NCBI GenBank assembly: GCA_016928435.1
Contig: JAFGKT010000051.1
Span: 1-64,000 of the forward strand
Length of the DNA stretch: 64,000 bases
DNA from: Sedimentisphaerales bacterium
GTDB lineage: Bacteria; Planctomycetota; Phycisphaerae; Sedimentisphaerales; SM23-30
Direction: 5' to 3'
Below the pieces are notes generated by a model, which saw only the letters and a list, made by a program, of their open reading frames with translations, searched no databases and was not told the origin of the DNA. The stretch's first letter is position 1, and each line of letters opens with the position of its first letter. Positions 51,828-60,529 of the stretch are shown one piece after another. Made by a program: the position numbers and the translations under genes.

Positions 51828-54800
51828 ATGAGAATACGCGTACCTCTTAGCTTATCCCTGTTGTCATGTCTTTTGCTAACTTGCTCGATGGGTTTCGCCG
51901 CCGACATCATCTATGTCAGCGCCGCCGCTGCCGGCCTAAACAACGGCACCACCTGGGCCGACGCCTACACTTCCCTCCAACCTGCCCTCGCCGACGCCGA
52001 CCCCTGTGACCAAATCTGGATCGCCCAAGCCACCTATTATCCTGACCCTTGCGGCCTGACCGATGCCCGAGAAGCCTGCTTCCAAATGAAAAACAATGTG
52101 ACCATCTACGGTGGCTTCCCCGACTCCGGCAATCCCACATTGGAAAACCGTAACCCCCAAGACTACCATACAATTCTCAATGGCGATCTCCAACAAAACG
52201 ATGTCCAAAATCTCGACCCCTGCCAACTGCTCAATCACCCATCCCGACAAGACAATTGCTATCACGTTTTCCATCATCCGATCGGCACCAATCTCGACAA
52301 TACTGCTGTAATAGACGGCGTCACAATTAGCGGTGGTAATGCTGCCGGGCAGCAACCGGCCGGCGGTGGAATGTATAATGAACAGAGCAGTCCCAGATTG
52401 GTCAACTGCACATTCATAAACAACGCCGCCGAACTCGGAGGCGGAGCAATTCACAATAGCGAGACAAATTCGCTCATGGAACAATGCCGCTTCGTCAAAA
52501 ATGCCTCCGGTAACTGGGGCGGGGCGATCAGCAATTTCGACGGCAGTCCCAAAGCCGAACACTGCGTCTTCACTTCCAATGTCTCCGGTTCCTGGAGCGG
52601 TGCTATAGACAACTTATATGGCGATGTTGTTATCACCAATTGTACGTTTGTGGGTAATTCAGCCGATTTCGCCGGTGCCGTGGGCAATGTCCTCAACAAT
52701 GCAACTATTACTGACTGCATCTTTAATGGCAACTATGCTTTTGCCAACGGCGGCGCAATAGCCAACGAGAATACTGTTTCTACTGCTTTGACCAACTGCG
52801 TATTTAGCGCCAACCAGGCAGACGCCGGAGGAGCCGTCGAAAATAACGCTAGTAGTCCCAAGATGGTAAATTGCACATTAAGTGGTAACACTGCCCAGTT
52901 CGGCGGCGCGGTTTACAATTACAATAGCAACCCGACGCTGACCAACTGCATCCTATGGGGCAACACCACAATGTCTGGCGCCCAGATTTACGATCAGGAC
53001 TCTGTGCCCATAATCACCTATTGCTGCGTCCAGGGCGGCTATCCCGGCCTAGGCAACATCGGTGACGACCCGCTCTTCGCCGACCCGGCCGGCCTCGACA
53101 ACACACTCGGTACTAAAGACGACAATCTCCGCCTGCCCGCCCGTTCGCCCGCCGTCGATGCCGGAGATAACACCATCGTAACGGCACCAACCGATTTTGA
53201 TCAAGGCCCCCGAATCATCGATGGTCACGCTGATGGCACCCTAATCGTCGATATAGGCGCCTACGAAACCCGCGTCATATTCGTCGATGCCTCGGTAACC
53301 GCCGGCGGCGACGACGGCACAACTTGGACCAACGCCTTTGACGATCTACAGAAAGCCCTAAATATCGCTGCCCCCGGCGATCAAATCTGGGTCGCGAAAG
53401 GTACCTATTATCCTTCCGTCCAAGTCAGCACATGTGGAACCACCACCGAACGCAGCCGAGCTTTCCAACTATTAAACGGCGTAACCATATACGGCGGTTT
53501 CTTCGCCGACGAAGACCCAGCTGTCTTCGATCTCGCTCAACGTGACCTTCAAACCAATCAAACCATCCTCAGCGGCGATATCGGTATCCCCACCGACCCA
53601 ACCGACAACTGCTACCATGTCTTCCTCCACACCGAAGAAATAAACCTTGACCACACCGCGGTGCTGGACGGTGTCACCATCACCGGCGGCAATGCCGACG
53701 GCGAATTCTCCTGCAACGATGATTGCGGCGGAGGCATCTACACCGTCAACGGCAGCCCAACCATCAACAATTGCACCTTCCTCGCCAACAATGCCTACCG
53801 TCACGGGGGCGGACTATATACTATGCACAGCCCCACCCTAAACCAATGCGCCTTCATCAACAACTCCGCTGACAGCGGCGCCGGTCTCTACAACTTCGGC
53901 GGCCAACCCACTCTCACCGATTGCGACTTCATCGCCAATGACGCTTACGAAGGTGCCGGGTTCTTCGGCAGCGCCGGCAGCCAAGCATCGATCAGCGACT
54001 GCGATTTCAGCGACAACTCAGCCAGCCGCGGCGCAGCGTACTGCGGCTACGGCGATAACTCCATCTTGACTAACTGCCTCTTCACCGAAAACGTCGCCTA
54101 CGACGGCGGCGCTGCGTATCTCAACATGAGCACGCCTACCATCCAAGCGTGTACCTTCACAGCCAACATTGCCGGAATGGGCGGCGCTCTCTGCAACGCC
54201 TACGGCAGCCTACCCGCCATTACCAATTGCACCTTCTCAGGCAACTCCGCTTACTACGGCGGCGCAATATGCGAACAAGGCGGCGCGTATTCAACCAACT
54301 GCGTGTTCGTAGGCAACACCGCATACAATGGCGCCGGCATATACAACATGTCCAGCGCCACCCCCAACATTGTCAATTGCACCATTACCAGCAACGTCGC
54401 CCAATGGGCAGGAGGCGGAATCTACAACACCTTTGATGGTATGAGTTCCCCTATGGTGTCCTTGTGGGGTTGCATAGTCTGGGGCAACGCCGCGCCATAT
54501 TGGCCTCAGATATACGAAGGAAACACCTCGACGATGCCTACGGTTTCCTATTCCTGCATACAAGGAGGAGGCTACATCTATCCAGGCCTCGAAAACATCA
54601 AGGACGATCCGCTGTTTATCCGCTCACCCTACGACGGCGGCGACGGTTGGGGTGATGATCCATCCACCACCGCCATCGATGAATCTTCCAATGATGATTT
54701 CGGCAACCTCCGTCTCCAGCCCGGCTCCCCGTGTGTTGATACCGGAGGCGATCTCGTCATCAACCCCGCCGACCGCGACGGCCATAACCGCCTTATCGAC

Positions 54801-55040
54801 GGTAATTGCGATACTATCGCCAAAGTCGATATGGGAGCCTACGAACACGATTGGCTATATTACGGCGACTTTCTCAGCGACTGCAACGTAAACTTAAACG
54901 ACTTCGCTATCCTTGCCGCCAACTGGCTGACCGACAACCCCGCCATTGATATCTTCCCCTTCATTCAAGCAGATAACATTATCGACCAAGGCGAACTCGC
55001 AACCCTCGCCGCCCATTGGCTTGATACCATCGAACCATAA
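51828..55040 (+). CDS. Secreted parallel beta-helix protein with duplicated modules and dockerin-like end
   Basis: A 1070-residue exported protein with a signal peptide (cleaved near FAADII). Two copies of the same module follow, at about 25-480 and 484-970. Each opens with I(Y/F)VDA-like sequence, GTTW, then DQIWVAKGTYYP, and contains many repeats of the form NCTF..N.A..GGG(I/A), which stack as a right-handed beta-helix. This is the choice-of-anchor Q / polymorphic outer membrane protein type. The last 70 residues hold two Ca-binding-like repeats ending DFAILAANWL and ELATLAAHWL. It is likely a cell-surface or extracellular adhesin or polysaccharide-binding protein. GGAGA lies upstream of the ATG. 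Confidence 0.85.
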   Translation: MRIRVPLSLSLLSCLLLTCSMGFAADIIYVSAAAAGLNNGTTWADAYTSLQPALADADPCDQIWIAQATYYPDPCGLTDAREACFQMKNNVTIYGGFPDSGNPTLENRNPQDYHTILNGDLQQNDVQNLDPCQLLNHPSRQDNCYHVFHHPIGTNLDNTAVIDGVTISGGNAAGQQPAGGGMYNEQSSPRLVNCTFINNAAELGGGAIHNSETNSLMEQCRFVKNASGNWGGAISNFDGSPKAEHCVFTSNVSGSWSGAIDNLYGDVVITNCTFVGNSADFAGAVGNVLNNATITDCIFNGNYAFANGGAIANENTVSTALTNCVFSANQADAGGAVENNASSPKMVNCTLSGNTAQFGGAVYNYNSNPTLTNCILWGNTTMSGAQIYDQDSVPIITYCCVQGGYPGLGNIGDDPLFADPAGLDNTLGTKDDNLRLPARSPAVDAGDNTIVTAPTDFDQGPRIIDGHADGTLIVDIGAYETRVIFVDASVTAGGDDGTTWTNAFDDLQKALNIAAPGDQIWVAKGTYYPSVQVSTCGTTTERSRAFQLLNGVTIYGGFFADEDPAVFDLAQRDLQTNQTILSGDIGIPTDPTDNCYHVFLHTEEINLDHTAVLDGVTITGGNADGEFSCNDDCGGGIYTVNGSPTINNCTFLANNAYRHGGGLYTMHSPTLNQCAFINNSADSGAGLYNFGGQPTLTDCDFIANDAYEGAGFFGSAGSQASISDCDFSDNSASRGAAYCGYGDNSILTNCLFTENVAYDGGAAYLNMSTPTIQACTFTANIAGMGGALCNAYGSLPAITNCTFSGNSAYYGGAICEQGGAYSTNCVFVGNTAYNGAGIYNMSSATPNIVNCTITSNVAQWAGGGIYNTFDGMSSPMVSLWGCIVWGNAAPYWPQIYEGNTSTMPTVSYSCIQGGGYIYPGLENIKDDPLFIRSPYDGGDGWGDDPSTTAIDESSNDDFGNLRLQPGSPCVDTGGDLVINPADRDGHNRLIDGNCDTIAKVDMGAYEHDWLYYGDFLSDCNVNLNDFAILAANWLTDNPAIDIFPFIQADNIIDQGELATLAAHWLDTIEP

Positions 55041-55073
55041 AACAATCTCAAATACCACCCCACCATTACCAAT

Positions 55074-55101
55074 TAGCCCCCTGACCTGTCAGGGGGTTTT
55101 G
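55074..55101 (+). terminator. Family A palindrome copy 5, likely terminator of the beta-helix gene
   Basis: CCCCCTGACCTGTCAGGGGG (55077-55096) followed by TTTT lies 36 bases after the stop codon of the beta-helix gene, in the correct orientation for an intrinsic terminator. It is identical to the copy at 46022-46041. Confidence 0.65.
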
Positions 55102-55281
55102 TCTCACGACTTCCAAAAATTCACCAACCAATCCCCGCTTCCGCCCCTGACGCCGCCTGCCCCTACTTAGCTACCAAGCCGGGTGGCACCCTTTCGCGCA
55201 GCTAAAGGGTGGTTGAACCCCAACCGCCAACCATTGTCCTATCTATCCACAAGTAAGATGGATCAGCCCATGCTGCGAATC

Positions 55282-55494
55282 TTATTCCTTTTCCTCTTTC
55301 CTCCGTCCCGCCAACGCCGTCGCTGCGCCGCCCACACCCATCATCGCCACAGTCGCCGGCTCCGGGATCGATTGCACCGATGCAAAATCCATCGTCGATG
55401 ATAGTGTGGTCGGCCCAGAAGGCCCGGCGGCGTTTGGTCGGTAGGCTGGGGCATGCTGGTAGGGGGGCAATTTATTTGACAACACCGCCTTCAT
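55282..55494 (-). pseudogene. Orphan PEP-CTERM sorting tail
   Basis: The 70-residue frame ends SIPEPATVAMMGVGGAATALA followed by GRRKEEKE: a PEP motif, one hydrophobic helix and a basic end, the complete C-terminal signal recognised by exosortase. No signal peptide or domain precedes it; the first 40 residues are low-complexity and Pro-rich. No convincing ribosome binding site is seen. I interpret it as the 3' end of a truncated PEP-CTERM protein gene. Its presence implies that the genome has, or had, an exosortase. Confidence 0.65.
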
Positions 55495-55571
55495 CCACTA
55501 GCATCTAAGGTCTTTGTTACTATTGAGATATGTTTTTCAGGCAGACCGCTCAGCGGTCGGAGGTTATTGTA

Positions 55572-56645
55572 TTGCAGCGAGTTACGTTGATTAGAGGTGA
55601 TGGTATCGGCCCGGAAATCGCAGAAGCAACCCGCCGTTGTGTGGATGCTACCGGTGCTAAGATTGATTGGGATATTCAAGAAGCGGGCGTTGATGTGATG
55701 GCGGAAAAAGGCACTCCCTTGCCTGATGAGACGGTAGCGTCTGTCGCAGCCAACAAAATTGCCCTCAAAGCCCCAATTACCACCCCTGTAGGCACCGGTT
55801 TTCGCAGCATTAATGTTCATCTGCGACAACATTTCGACTTGTACGCCTGCCTGCGCCCCTGCAAAAGCTACGAAGGTGTACGCAGCAAATACGACAATAT
55901 TGATCTTGTCATCGTCCGCGAAAACACCGAAGACCTGTACGCCGGCATCGAATACCAAAAGGGCGAGCCTGATACTCTTGAACTTATCGATTGGCTCAAC
56001 GCTCATAGCAAACGCAAGATAACCAAGAGTTCCGGCATCAGCATTAAGCCCATTTCCGTCGAGGGCACCGATAGAATTGTCCAGTTTGCTTTCGATTACG
56101 CTCGCGCTAACGGCCGTAAGAAGGTCACCAGCGTACACAAAGCCAACATCATGAAGCACACCGACGGTCTCTGGCTCGACGTCAGCCGTGAAGTCGCCAA
56201 ACGCAACCCTGATATCGAATTCGAAGACCGTATCGTTGACAATATGTGCATGCAGTTGGTGCAAAAACCCGAACTCTACGATGTTATCGTACTGCCCAAT
56301 TTGTACGGCGATATTCTGAGTGACTTATGTGCCGGCTTGGTGGGCGGCCTCGGCATGGCACCTGGCGCCAATATTGGCAAAGATCATGCAGTCTTCGAAG
56401 CCACGCACGGCAGCGCTCCAAAATACAAAGGTCAAAATAAAGTCAACCCCGTCGCCTTGATACTCTCTTCCATGCTTATGCTCCGTCATATGGAAATGCG
56501 CGAAGAAGCCGACAAGCTCGAAAAGGCTGTCGCCGCAGTCATCGCCGAGGGTAAGGATGTGACTTACGATATGAAGCCTAACCGCGACGACCCCACAGCG
56601 GTCGGCACGAGCGAGATGGCCGATGCGATTATCGCCAAGATGTAA
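55572..56645 (+). CDS. NAD-dependent isocitrate dehydrogenase
   Basis: A 357-residue enzyme of the isocitrate/isopropylmalate dehydrogenase family. It has [12 protein letters not shown] at the N-terminus, the isocitrate-type [16 protein letters not shown] and [24 protein letters not shown] and [13 protein letters not shown]. The pattern fits NAD-type isocitrate dehydrogenase rather than leuB. The start is TTG at 55572 with GGAGG exactly 8 bases upstream, which decides it against the ATG at 55530. The end overlaps the lpxK frame. Confidence 0.9.
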   Translation: MQRVTLIRGDGIGPEIAEATRRCVDATGAKIDWDIQEAGVDVMAEKGTPLPDETVASVAANKIALKAPITTPVGTGFRSINVHLRQHFDLYACLRPCKSYEGVRSKYDNIDLVIVRENTEDLYAGIEYQKGEPDTLELIDWLNAHSKRKITKSSGISIKPISVEGTDRIVQFAFDYARANGRKKVTSVHKANIMKHTDGLWLDVSREVAKRNPDIEFEDRIVDNMCMQLVQKPELYDVIVLPNLYGDILSDLCAGLVGGLGMAPGANIGKDHAVFEATHGSAPKYKGQNKVNPVALILSSMLMLRHMEMREEADKLEKAVAAVIAEGKDVTYDMKPNRDDPTAVGTSEMADAIIAKM

Positions 56646-57687
56646 AGGAATCATCAGCGGAACCGATCGCGATATCCTCGCGGTCCTATTCCGTTGGTTG
56701 TTATGGTTGCCTGCGCTCACCTACAGTTGGATTATGCGATTGCGTAACCGACTGTATGATTGGCGCCGGCTTGCCGTAACGTCATTGCCCGCTAAGGTGA
56801 TCTGCGTAGGCAATATCACCGTCGGCGGAACAGGCAAAACGCCTATGGTCGTTTGGCTATGCGAACTGCTGCAAAAACGCGGCCTTCGCCCAGCGATACT
56901 AACCCGCGGCTACAAAAGTACCAGCCCCGGAGAAAATGACGAAGTACGGCTGTTACGTCAGCGATTGCCCAATGTGCCTATCGTAGTTGACTCCGACCGA
57001 GTGCGCGGCGGTCGAAAAGCCATCAAAGACCATCAAGCCGATGTGTTGGTCTTGGACGACGGCTTCCAGCACCGCCGCCTGCGACGCGATCTGGATATTG
57101 TATTACTGGACTGTACCTGTCCTTTTGGCTACGAAGCAACACTACCCCGAGGTTTACTCAGAGAACCGCTAAACAGCCTTGATCGAGCCGGTGCCATCGT
57201 CTTAACCCGAGTCGATCAAGCCGACCAAGAATCTATCACTCAGGTGCGGCAGCGGCTCGCTCAACTGACCGCTGATCCCAAACCGGTTTGGCTCAGTGAG
57301 CATCGCCCCGTGAATTTGAACCAGGCGAATGGAGGAGAATTGCCGCTGGAATTTCTAGCGAACAAAAAAATCTTGGCTGTTTGTGGCATAGGAAACCCAC
57401 AAGGTTTTATAACCACACTAAGACAATTGGACGCGGACGTGGTCGAAGCACTCTGTTATGACGACCACCATGCATATACCAGCAACGACATTGCCGTTTG
57501 GCACAACAAAAAAAATGCCCAAAACATCGACGCCGTCGTCACCACCGAAAAAGACTGGGTCAAATTGCACCAGTTCGAAAAACTCGACGATCTGCTTTGG
57601 TTGCGGATCGAATTGGCTCTAAAAACCGACCAAGCGAAAATCGAAGCACTGCTGGATGAGGTATTCACCGGTGCCAAAAACGAATAA
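56623..57687 (+). CDS. lpxK: Tetraacyldisaccharide 4'-kinase LpxK
   Basis: A 354-residue inner-membrane kinase that phosphorylates the lipid A disaccharide. Residues 22-38 form a membrane helix ([17 protein letters not shown]). Then come [17 protein letters not shown] (the P-loop), [41 protein letters not shown] and the late CGIGNPQGF and TEKDWVKL. The ATG at 56623 overlaps the dehydrogenase gene by 23 bases and has only a weak ribosome binding site, so the exact start is uncertain. It heads a five-gene LPS unit. Confidence 0.92.
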   Translation: MRLSPRCKGIISGTDRDILAVLFRWLLWLPALTYSWIMRLRNRLYDWRRLAVTSLPAKVICVGNITVGGTGKTPMVVWLCELLQKRGLRPAILTRGYKSTSPGENDEVRLLRQRLPNVPIVVDSDRVRGGRKAIKDHQADVLVLDDGFQHRRLRRDLDIVLLDCTCPFGYEATLPRGLLREPLNSLDRAGAIVLTRVDQADQESITQVRQRLAQLTADPKPVWLSEHRPVNLNQANGGELPLEFLANKKILAVCGIGNPQGFITTLRQLDADVVEALCYDDHHAYTSNDIAVWHNKKNAQNIDAVVTTEKDWVKLHQFEKLDDLLWLRIELALKTDQAKIEALLDEVFTGAKNE

Positions 57688-57736
57688 ACCGCTATCGCGG
57701 CTCGTCCAACAGCATACAATCTAGGATATTCAAATC

Positions 57737-59275
57737 ATGACAGAACGCTTGCTGAACGTATTCAATGCCGTAGGACCAACCAAGATTCTCCTTGCCGGCG
57801 ACTTTATGCTCGACAACTACCTCTATGGTAATATCGACCGAATCTCACCCGAAGCACCCGTCATGGTGCTGAACGTCACCGAACGCCTCGAACGTCCAGG
57901 CGGCGCCGGCTCTGTTGCCGCCGACATTGTAGCCCTTGGTGGCCAGGTTGCCTGTATGGGTGTCGTGGGTGACGACGCCAATGGTATTCGTCTTCGTAGC
58001 ATGTTAGAAGATTTTGGTTCGGTCAATGTTGACGCCTTGATCGTCGCTCCGGATCGCCCGACCACCAGCAAAGAACGCATCATCGGCCTCGCCCAGCAAC
58101 GTCATCAGCAGCAACTAATGCGCATCGACCAGGAATGTCGCGCACCCCTCAACGACCAACTGCGCCAGCAATTGACCTGCCATGTGGAAAAACTCGTCAC
58201 TTGGTGCGATGTCGTCTGCCTTGAGGATTACAATAAAGGCGTACTAAGCCCCGAGCTTTGCAGCCAAATTATCGCCGTTGCCCAAAAACAAAACAAACGT
58301 GTTCTTATCGACCCCGCCGCCATCAAAGACTACAGTCGTTATCGTGGCGCCTGGCTCGTCAAGCCCAACCGTCGTGAACTGTCCCTGGCGTCCGGAAGAA
58401 ACCTCGAAACCCACGACGAAATCGCCCAAGCCGCCTCCCAGCTAGCCCAAGAACAAGATATCCAAAACATCGTCGTCACTCTCGATAAACAAGGCGCCTT
58501 CCTCGTTCATCGTGACCCGGTTGACCCCAATAAGCTCTTGGCCGATTTCATCACCACCCGACCGCGCAGCGTTTACGATGTCACCGGGGCCGGAGATATG
58601 GTCCTGGCTACCTTGGGTATGCTCGCCGGAGCCGACTATCAAGGCGTCCATCCGCCTTCTGTTTCCGAATCCGTCGCGCTGGCCAATGTCGCCGGAGGCC
58701 TCGAAGTCGAACGCTTCGGCAGTGTCCCGCTAAGCCGTGACGAAATCTTGGCTGAACTAACCCTCAAAAATCGCAGCGAAAAAGGAAAGATCCGTTCCTT
58801 GGATTCGCTTGTGCATGATCTCCAATGGCACCGCCAGCAAAACCTCAAAGTCGTTTTCACCAACGGCTGCTTTGATATTCTCCATCCGGGCCATATCGGC
58901 CTGCTCAGCTTCGCCAAGGAGCAAGGCGACATCTTGGTCGTAGCCATTAACAGCGATGCGTCCGTACGAAAGCTCAAAGGCCCCCAACGTCCGATCTTGA
59001 AAGAACACGATCGGGCCGCGCTGCTCTCCGCTCTAGCCGCCGTCGATTATGTCATTATCTTCGATGCCCCCACGCCCATAGAACTTGTCGAAGCGATCTC
59101 CCCGGATATCCTTGTAAAGGGCTCCGATTGGACCGGTGCCGTGGTTGGCCAAGAGTGGGTCGAAAGCCACGGCGGTAAAGTCGTCCTCGTGCCCTTGGCT
59201 CAAGGCCAAAGCACAACCAATATCATCGAACAAGTAATTCAAAAGACCTCACAACAACTCGATAACAAACAATAG
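57737..59275 (+). CDS. hldE: Bifunctional heptose 7-phosphate kinase / heptose 1-phosphate adenylyltransferase HldE
   Basis: A 512-residue enzyme for ADP-heptose synthesis. Residues 1-330 are a PfkB-type sugar kinase (DFMLDNYLYG near the start, DVTGAGDMVLATL near 280). Residues about 350-490 are the nucleotidyltransferase domain (VFTNGCFDILHPGHIGLL). Length equals that of the usual two-domain form. It lies 49 bases after lpxK and 15 before gmhB, giving the steps in pathway order. Confidence 0.95.
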   Translation: MTERLLNVFNAVGPTKILLAGDFMLDNYLYGNIDRISPEAPVMVLNVTERLERPGGAGSVAADIVALGGQVACMGVVGDDANGIRLRSMLEDFGSVNVDALIVAPDRPTTSKERIIGLAQQRHQQQLMRIDQECRAPLNDQLRQQLTCHVEKLVTWCDVVCLEDYNKGVLSPELCSQIIAVAQKQNKRVLIDPAAIKDYSRYRGAWLVKPNRRELSLASGRNLETHDEIAQAASQLAQEQDIQNIVVTLDKQGAFLVHRDPVDPNKLLADFITTRPRSVYDVTGAGDMVLATLGMLAGADYQGVHPPSVSESVALANVAGGLEVERFGSVPLSRDEILAELTLKNRSEKGKIRSLDSLVHDLQWHRQQNLKVVFTNGCFDILHPGHIGLLSFAKEQGDILVVAINSDASVRKLKGPQRPILKEHDRAALLSALAAVDYVIIFDAPTPIELVEAISPDILVKGSDWTGAVVGQEWVESHGGKVVLVPLAQGQSTTNIIEQVIQKTSQQLDNKQ

Positions 59276-59290
59276 GATTAGTGATACAAA

Positions 59291-60523
59291 ATGAGTACCC
59301 CTGCTGTATTCATCGATCGCGACGGCACATTGATCGAACACTTCGATTATCTGACCGATCCCGATCAGGTGCGTTTACTCCCTAATGCCGCCAAAGCGCT
59401 GCGACAGTTGCGCCAACGCGGTTTCGCCCTAGTTATGGTTACCAATCAGTCCGCCGTAGCACGAGGCATGATAACCGAAGAAACCCTATTGCGCATCCAC
59501 GACCGCCTCAAATCCCTTCTATCCGAGCAAGGCGCTTATCTCGATCAAATCTACTATTGTCCCTTTCATCCCGATGGCGCCGTCGAACAGTACCGAAAAG
59601 AAAGCGACCAACGCAAACCCGCGCCCGGTATGCTCCTTACCGCCGCCGATGAAATGGACCTCGATCTAACCAACAGTTGGATGGTCGGCGATGACAGCCG
59701 TGATATTGGCGCCGGCCAAGCCGCGGGCTGCCGAACAATTCTACTCGATTCCCACTCCGCTTCCCCTTTGGTGCAGCGTAATGAGTTCAAACCCGACTTC
59801 CGCGCCGTCAACCTGCAGGAAGCCGCTAACCTCATCTTCCGCCAGCAAACCCGACGCCAAGATGAGTCCAAAACACCGCAAAAACAAACCGTCGCCGTTG
59901 CTGCCGCTCAGTCATCCAATGCCGCTGTTTCCCCCCAACCGCCGCTTGATACCCCCGCTCAGCCCGAATCATCCCCGCAACCCCAATTCGCACCAGACGA
60001 ACCAGCTCCCCCCGAGCAACCGCAACTCCCAAATCAGCCCACTGATACTGCCGACCACCAAGACGAAGATGATACTCCCCAGCAAGCCAATGTTCCTTCA
60101 TCACCGCCGGACGACAAAGCCGCGTTGCGACGCGCCGAGTTAGCTGAACGAGCCGTCAGGTTGGAATCCCACCACGGCCCCGATGATACCGAATCCACCG
60201 ACGCATCAGGAAATCGTCCCCGAAGATTACGACCAAAAAGAAAAATAACTGCCGATCCCGAAGACAGCAAACGTTCACAGGAGTTGCTCGCCGAGATTCT
60301 ACGTGAACTCAAAGTCGCTCATCGTCAGCAGGGGTTCTCTGAATTCTCCGCCGCCAAACTCGTCGCTGGACTGACCCAGATGATTGTCATTGGTTTCCTA
60401 ATCCTTGCCTTCAGTTCTCACATCAGCGTCGATAGCAGCCCCGCCGCCACCCAGACCAGCCTATTGGCCGCGATAGTCTTTCAAGTTATGACGCTAACTC
60501 TCTTAGTGATGCACCGACATTAA
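59291..60523 (+). CDS. gmhB: Heptose bisphosphate phosphatase GmhB fused to a membrane anchor
   Basis: A 410-residue protein, more than twice the usual GmhB length of about 180. Residues 1-180 are the HAD phosphatase: FIDRDGTLIE with D9 and D11, VTNQSAVARG, a zinc-loop-like YYCPFHPDG and MVGDDSRDIGAGQAAGCRTILL. Residues about 190-330 are a Pro/Gln/Asp-rich, probably disordered linker. Residues about 350-405 contain two membrane helices (MIVIGFLILAF and LLAAIVFQVMTLTLLVM). It would hold the phosphatase at the inner membrane beside the LPS enzymes. It lies 6 bases before the heptosyltransferase gene. Confidence 0.88.
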   Translation: MSTPAVFIDRDGTLIEHFDYLTDPDQVRLLPNAAKALRQLRQRGFALVMVTNQSAVARGMITEETLLRIHDRLKSLLSEQGAYLDQIYYCPFHPDGAVEQYRKESDQRKPAPGMLLTAADEMDLDLTNSWMVGDDSRDIGAGQAAGCRTILLDSHSASPLVQRNEFKPDFRAVNLQEAANLIFRQQTRRQDESKTPQKQTVAVAAAQSSNAAVSPQPPLDTPAQPESSPQPQFAPDEPAPPEQPQLPNQPTDTADHQDEDDTPQQANVPSSPPDDKAALRRAELAERAVRLESHHGPDDTESTDASGNRPRRLRPKRKITADPEDSKRSQELLAEILRELKVAHRQQGFSEFSAAKLVAGLTQMIVIGFLILAFSSHISVDSSPAATQTSLLAAIVFQVMTLTLLVMHRH

Positions 60524-60529
60524 AACCGT

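Larger units (their letters stand above)
55041..55571. other. Gene-poor region
   Basis: Apart from the family A terminator (55074-55101) and the PEP-CTERM remnant (55282-55494) I see no gene or RNA here. Confidence 0.5.

Noticed and set aside
52451-52732. Antisense frame in the beta-helix gene
   Set aside because: A shadow of the Asn/Gly-rich repeats, without a start signal.
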